From Gemmatimonadota bacterium (GTDB taxonomy: Bacteria; Gemmatimonadota; Gemmatimonadetes; Longimicrobiales; Gaopeijiaceae), in NCBI GenBank assembly GCA_030550695.1, contig JAUQOX010000127.1, positions 1 through 8,083 on the forward strand: DNA of 8,083 nt. The letters are read 5' to 3'. The notes under the pieces were generated by a model, which was not told where the DNA came from, did not search any database, and saw nothing but the letters and a program-made list of their open reading frames with translations. Positions 5,918 to 8,083 of this stretch are shown here, in pieces. Position 1 is the first letter of the stretch, and every line of letters starts with the position of its first letter. The position numbers and the translations under genes are program-made.

Positions 5918-7704
5918 GGGGCGATCGGGCGAAGGGGGACGGGTCTTCCGGCCCACCCCCTGGAGCGTCTTCCGGAGCGGGTGAGAGACGCTCCGGGTGG
6001 AAGAGCCAGCGCAACCGGCAAGGGCGATTTCGCCCGTCGCTGACCCGTATTCTTTTGGCCACCGTCCTGGCCACCGCGGTGGTGGTCGTGGAAACGACCC
6101 GGGCCGTGGCTAGGGGAAAAGAAGTCCGGGCCCGGGCGGCCAAGGTGCTTTTGGAGGAAGCCCGGGGCCGGGCTCGGGAGCTGGGGCACCTCCTGTCCTT
6201 GACACCCCTCCCCCCCGAGGAGGCAGCTCGGTGGGTAGAGGAAGGAGGAGCCACCGGCACATCTCCCTTCCGATCCCTTTCCGGGGTGCGGCCTTCCGTG
6301 CTTCTCCTGGACACCACGGGGGTCCTCCTGGTCTACCCGGAAAAGAGCTGGATCGGGCGTCCCGTCCTGTCGGGCAAGGACAGCCTTTACGACCCGGCCC
6401 TCTGGAAGATTCTTCCCGAGGCCTTGTCCGAAAGCTCCAACGCCTGGTGCCTGGTGAGCGACGTCCTCTCCCAAGGATCCTGGGTGCGGGCCCGGTCTTC
6501 CCTGTTGGCCTCGGTACCGGTCCCCTTGCCGGACGGCGGACGGTGGCAGCTCTGGCTCTATGCCACTCCCCCCGAAGGTGCCATCCCGGGCGTGCCTTCC
6601 CCCTATCGGACCGCTGTACTCGCATTCGTTTCGGTGGCCGTGGTGCTGGGCCTGGTGCACCTCTTGCCGGAGTATCGGAAGGCGCGCATTCGGGCCGACG
6701 AAGCCGAAACCGAGGCAGCCCGATGGCAAGTGCTTTTCCGGGAGTCCCCGGAAGCCCTCGTGTTGGTGGACGGTCAGGATCGGATCGTGGAGGCAAACAG
6801 GGCGTTTCTGGACCTGGTCGGGCGCTCCTGGAGCGAGGTGGCCGGCGTCCGCCTGGGGGAGTTCTTCGCCGAGGGTAAGGGCTTGCGTCGGGACAGGGAG
6901 GGGGAGGGGGCGACCACGTCGCCCATAGAAGGGCGATTGCTCGCCCGGCACGGTCCTCTGGTGGAAGTGGAAATGCACTGCAGGCCTGTGTCTCAGGGGG
7001 TGCCTCCCCACCGCCTCTGCAGCCTCCGGGACATGACCTGGCGGCGGCAGGAAGAACGACGGATGCTCAAGATGGGTGAGAAGGAGCGCATGGTGCTGGG
7101 GAAGGCGCTCCATGACGGCCTGGGGCAACAATTGGCCGGTCTCGCCATCCTGGCCCGTACCTTCGCCCAAGAGCTCACGGCCAAAGGGACGGCGGAGGCT
7201 AGCGAGGCCCATCGGATCGCCGACCTGCTGCGGGAGGCGGTGGGAGAGGTGAGGCTCCTGTCCCGCGGGCTGGAGCTGGCGGAATACGAGCCGGGGGAGC
7301 TCCCCCAAGCCCTGGAGGAACTGGGCCAGGTCATGGGCCAGCTGTTGGGAGCCCAGGTGTCCATCCGGGTAGACCTGCCGAGCGGCTCCCCCGGGCCGAG
7401 CCTGGACCGCTTCCAGACCACGCAGGTGTACCGCCTTTGCCATGACCTCCTGAGCGACGCCGTGAGGAACCGTCTGGCCGGTAGGATAGAACTTTCGTTG
7501 GAAGCCCCGGGGGAGGAAGCCAGGATCCACCTCGTCCACGACGGTTCCCGGCCCCTTCCCGAGCGAGCTCGGGTGTCGAGTCTTGTCATGCAACGCGTAG
7601 CCTATCGGGTTCGGGTCCTGGAAGGTCGCTTGGAGGAGAGCAGTGGCGAGCGAGGGCGGAGCGAGATCGCCGTGTGTTTCCCGCTGCGAAGTCTGGAACC
7701 ATGA
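5914..7704 (+). CDS. NarX/HisKA_3-type membrane sensor kinase with Cache-like and PAS domains; degenerate ATP-binding domain
   Basis: The protein has 596 residues from ATG 5914, with AAAGG 6 bases upstream and an ATGA overlap with the preceding stop; an in-frame TTG at 5899 is less likely. A 40-residue Gly/Ser/Arg-rich cytoplasmic tail precedes TM1 (about 42-60). The external part, about 61-230, includes VLLLDTTGVLLVYPEKSWIGRP (129-150), typical of a single Cache/PAS-like sensor. TM2 is about 232-252. A PAS domain spans about 268-375 (FRESPEALVLVDGQDRIVEANRAF). The HisKA_3 helix is canonical: ALHDGLGQQLAGLAILARTF with phosphoacceptor His400, Asp401 and Gln405, including the D-x-x-x-Q phosphatase motif. 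The ATPase domain is not: the N-box reads YRLCHDLLSDAVRN (Asp515 where Asn is expected), G1 reads HDGSR instead of DDGxG, and the G2 glycines are replaced (SSLVMQRV). Only the overall outline and EGRLE...IAVCFPL remain. Autophosphorylation by its own domain is therefore doubtful. Confidence 0.9.
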   Translation: MRGDRAKGDGSSGPPPGASSGAGERRSGWKSQRNRQGRFRPSLTRILLATVLATAVVVVETTRAVARGKEVRARAAKVLLEEARGRARELGHLLSLTPLPPEEAARWVEEGGATGTSPFRSLSGVRPSVLLLDTTGVLLVYPEKSWIGRPVLSGKDSLYDPALWKILPEALSESSNAWCLVSDVLSQGSWVRARSSLLASVPVPLPDGGRWQLWLYATPPEGAIPGVPSPYRTAVLAFVSVAVVLGLVHLLPEYRKARIRADEAETEAARWQVLFRESPEALVLVDGQDRIVEANRAFLDLVGRSWSEVAGVRLGEFFAEGKGLRRDREGEGATTSPIEGRLLARHGPLVEVEMHCRPVSQGVPPHRLCSLRDMTWRRQEERRMLKMGEKERMVLGKALHDGLGQQLAGLAILARTFAQELTAKGTAEASEAHRIADLLREAVGEVRLLSRGLELAEYEPGELPQALEELGQVMGQLLGAQVSIRVDLPSGSPGPSLDRFQTTQVYRLCHDLLSDAVRNRLAGRIELSLEAPGEEARIHLVHDGSRPLPERARVSSLVMQRVAYRVRVLEGRLEESSGERGRSEIAVCFPLRSLEP

Positions 7705-8083
7705 AAGGGGCGGGTACCGTGGAAAGACAGACGCAAGAAATCCCCGGGGGGGTCATGAGGATCCTGGTGGTGGACGATCACCCCATCGTCCGGGAAGGGC
7801 TCAAGCGGGTCCTGGAAGCCGAAAAGGACCTGCGGGTGACGGCAGAGGCCAGCAACGCCGAGCACGCCCTCAGGCTCCTTTCCTCATCCCAGTTCGACTT
7901 GGCCCTGGTGGACCTGGCCTTACCGGGGGTGGACGGATTCACCCTGATCCAACGCATGAAACAGCTCTGCCCCCATCTTCCCATCGTGGTGGTGTCCATC
8001 CTGGAGCAGGCGCATCATGCCGAGCGAGCGCTCAAGGCCGGGGCGTCGGGATTTGTGACCAAAGCCGATGCCGCCGATGAGGT
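7701..8083 (+). CDS. NarL/FixJ-type response regulator (partial, receiver domain only)
   Basis: The frame from ATG 7701 reaches the window end with 127 complete codons. The receiver domain starts MRILVVDDHPIVREGLK (from residue 19). All key sites are present: Asp25 and Asp26 acidic pair, phosphoacceptor Asp71 in LVDLALPG, Ser99 in VVVSIL at the Thr/Ser switch position, and Lys121 in GFVTKADA. The DDHPIVREGL opening is characteristic of NarL/FixJ regulators, which carry a C-terminal LuxR-type helix-turn-helix; that part would lie beyond the window. A HisKA_3 kinase just upstream is the usual partner of this class. The start at 7701 gives a third ATGA overlap, but its ribosome site is weak. An internal ATG at 7755 would begin exactly at MRILVVDDHP and is a real alternative; only a G7 run precedes it. 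Confidence 0.9.
   Translation, partial: MKGAGTVERQTQEIPGGVMRILVVDDHPIVREGLKRVLEAEKDLRVTAEASNAEHALRLLSSSQFDLALVDLALPGVDGFTLIQRMKQLCPHLPIVVVSILEQAHHAERALKAGASGFVTKADAADE
7746..7752 (+). repeat. G7 homopolymer near the response regulator start
   Basis: Seven G lie between the candidate starts ATG 7701 and ATG 7755. A slip here would disrupt the longer form but not translation from 7755. Confidence 0.85.

Noticed and set aside
3992..5956. 654-codon open frame antisense to the first kinase
   Set aside because: Shadow frame in GC-rich DNA; its product is rich in Gly, Pro, Arg and Gln with no domain, while the sense strand encodes a complete kinase.
5908..7593. 561-codon open frame antisense to the second kinase
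   Set aside because: Same type of shadow; low-complexity His/Pro/Gly-rich product, while the sense frame has recognisable domains throughout.

Overview
The window is GC-rich, densely coded DNA from a diderm bacterium that makes type IV pili. The gene types (a minor pilin set with a DUF4900-like PilX and a PilW carrying an Fn3-like tail, plus membrane sensor kinases) would suit Acidobacteriota or a high-GC deltaproteobacterial-type lineage. That placement is inference; nothing in the window fixes the taxon.

Left half, minus strand (3492 down to 1, running off the left edge): a four-gene minor pilin operon in the order gspH/fimT-like, pilV-like, pilW-like, pilX-like. All four have a hydrophobic N-terminal pilin helix, and the first three have a canonical Glu at mature position 5. 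The genes are tightly packed: pilV and pilW share an ATGA overlap, and the other gaps are about 13 and 32 bases. The pilW-like gene is split by an apparent one-base frameshift at a five-G run (2302-2306). The N-terminal prepilin piece and the long C-terminal piece are each intact but lie in different frames.

Middle (3493-3748): the only real intergenic space, between divergent operons. It is visibly more AT-rich than its surroundings and holds a 6-bp inverted repeat with a 9-base spacer and a small hairpin with a UUCG loop. I see no convincing promoter.

Right half, plus strand (3749 to the right edge): a three-gene signalling operon linked by two ATGA overlaps. It encodes a polytopic membrane histidine kinase with a PAS domain, a second membrane kinase of the NarX/HisKA_3 type with a Cache-like external domain and a PAS domain, and a NarL/FixJ-type response regulator cut by the window end.

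The most striking point is that the two kinases look complementarily defective. The first keeps every ATP-binding box (N, G1, F, G2) but lacks a recognisable H-box. The second keeps a perfect HisKA_3 H-box (H400-D401, Q405), but its ATP-binding domain has lost the N-box Asn, the G1 Asp and Gly, and the G2 glycines. This suggests a split kinase in which one protein supplies ATPase and the other the phosphoacceptor (or a phosphatase), feeding one response regulator. The divergent minor pilin operon is an obvious candidate target, but that link is inference.
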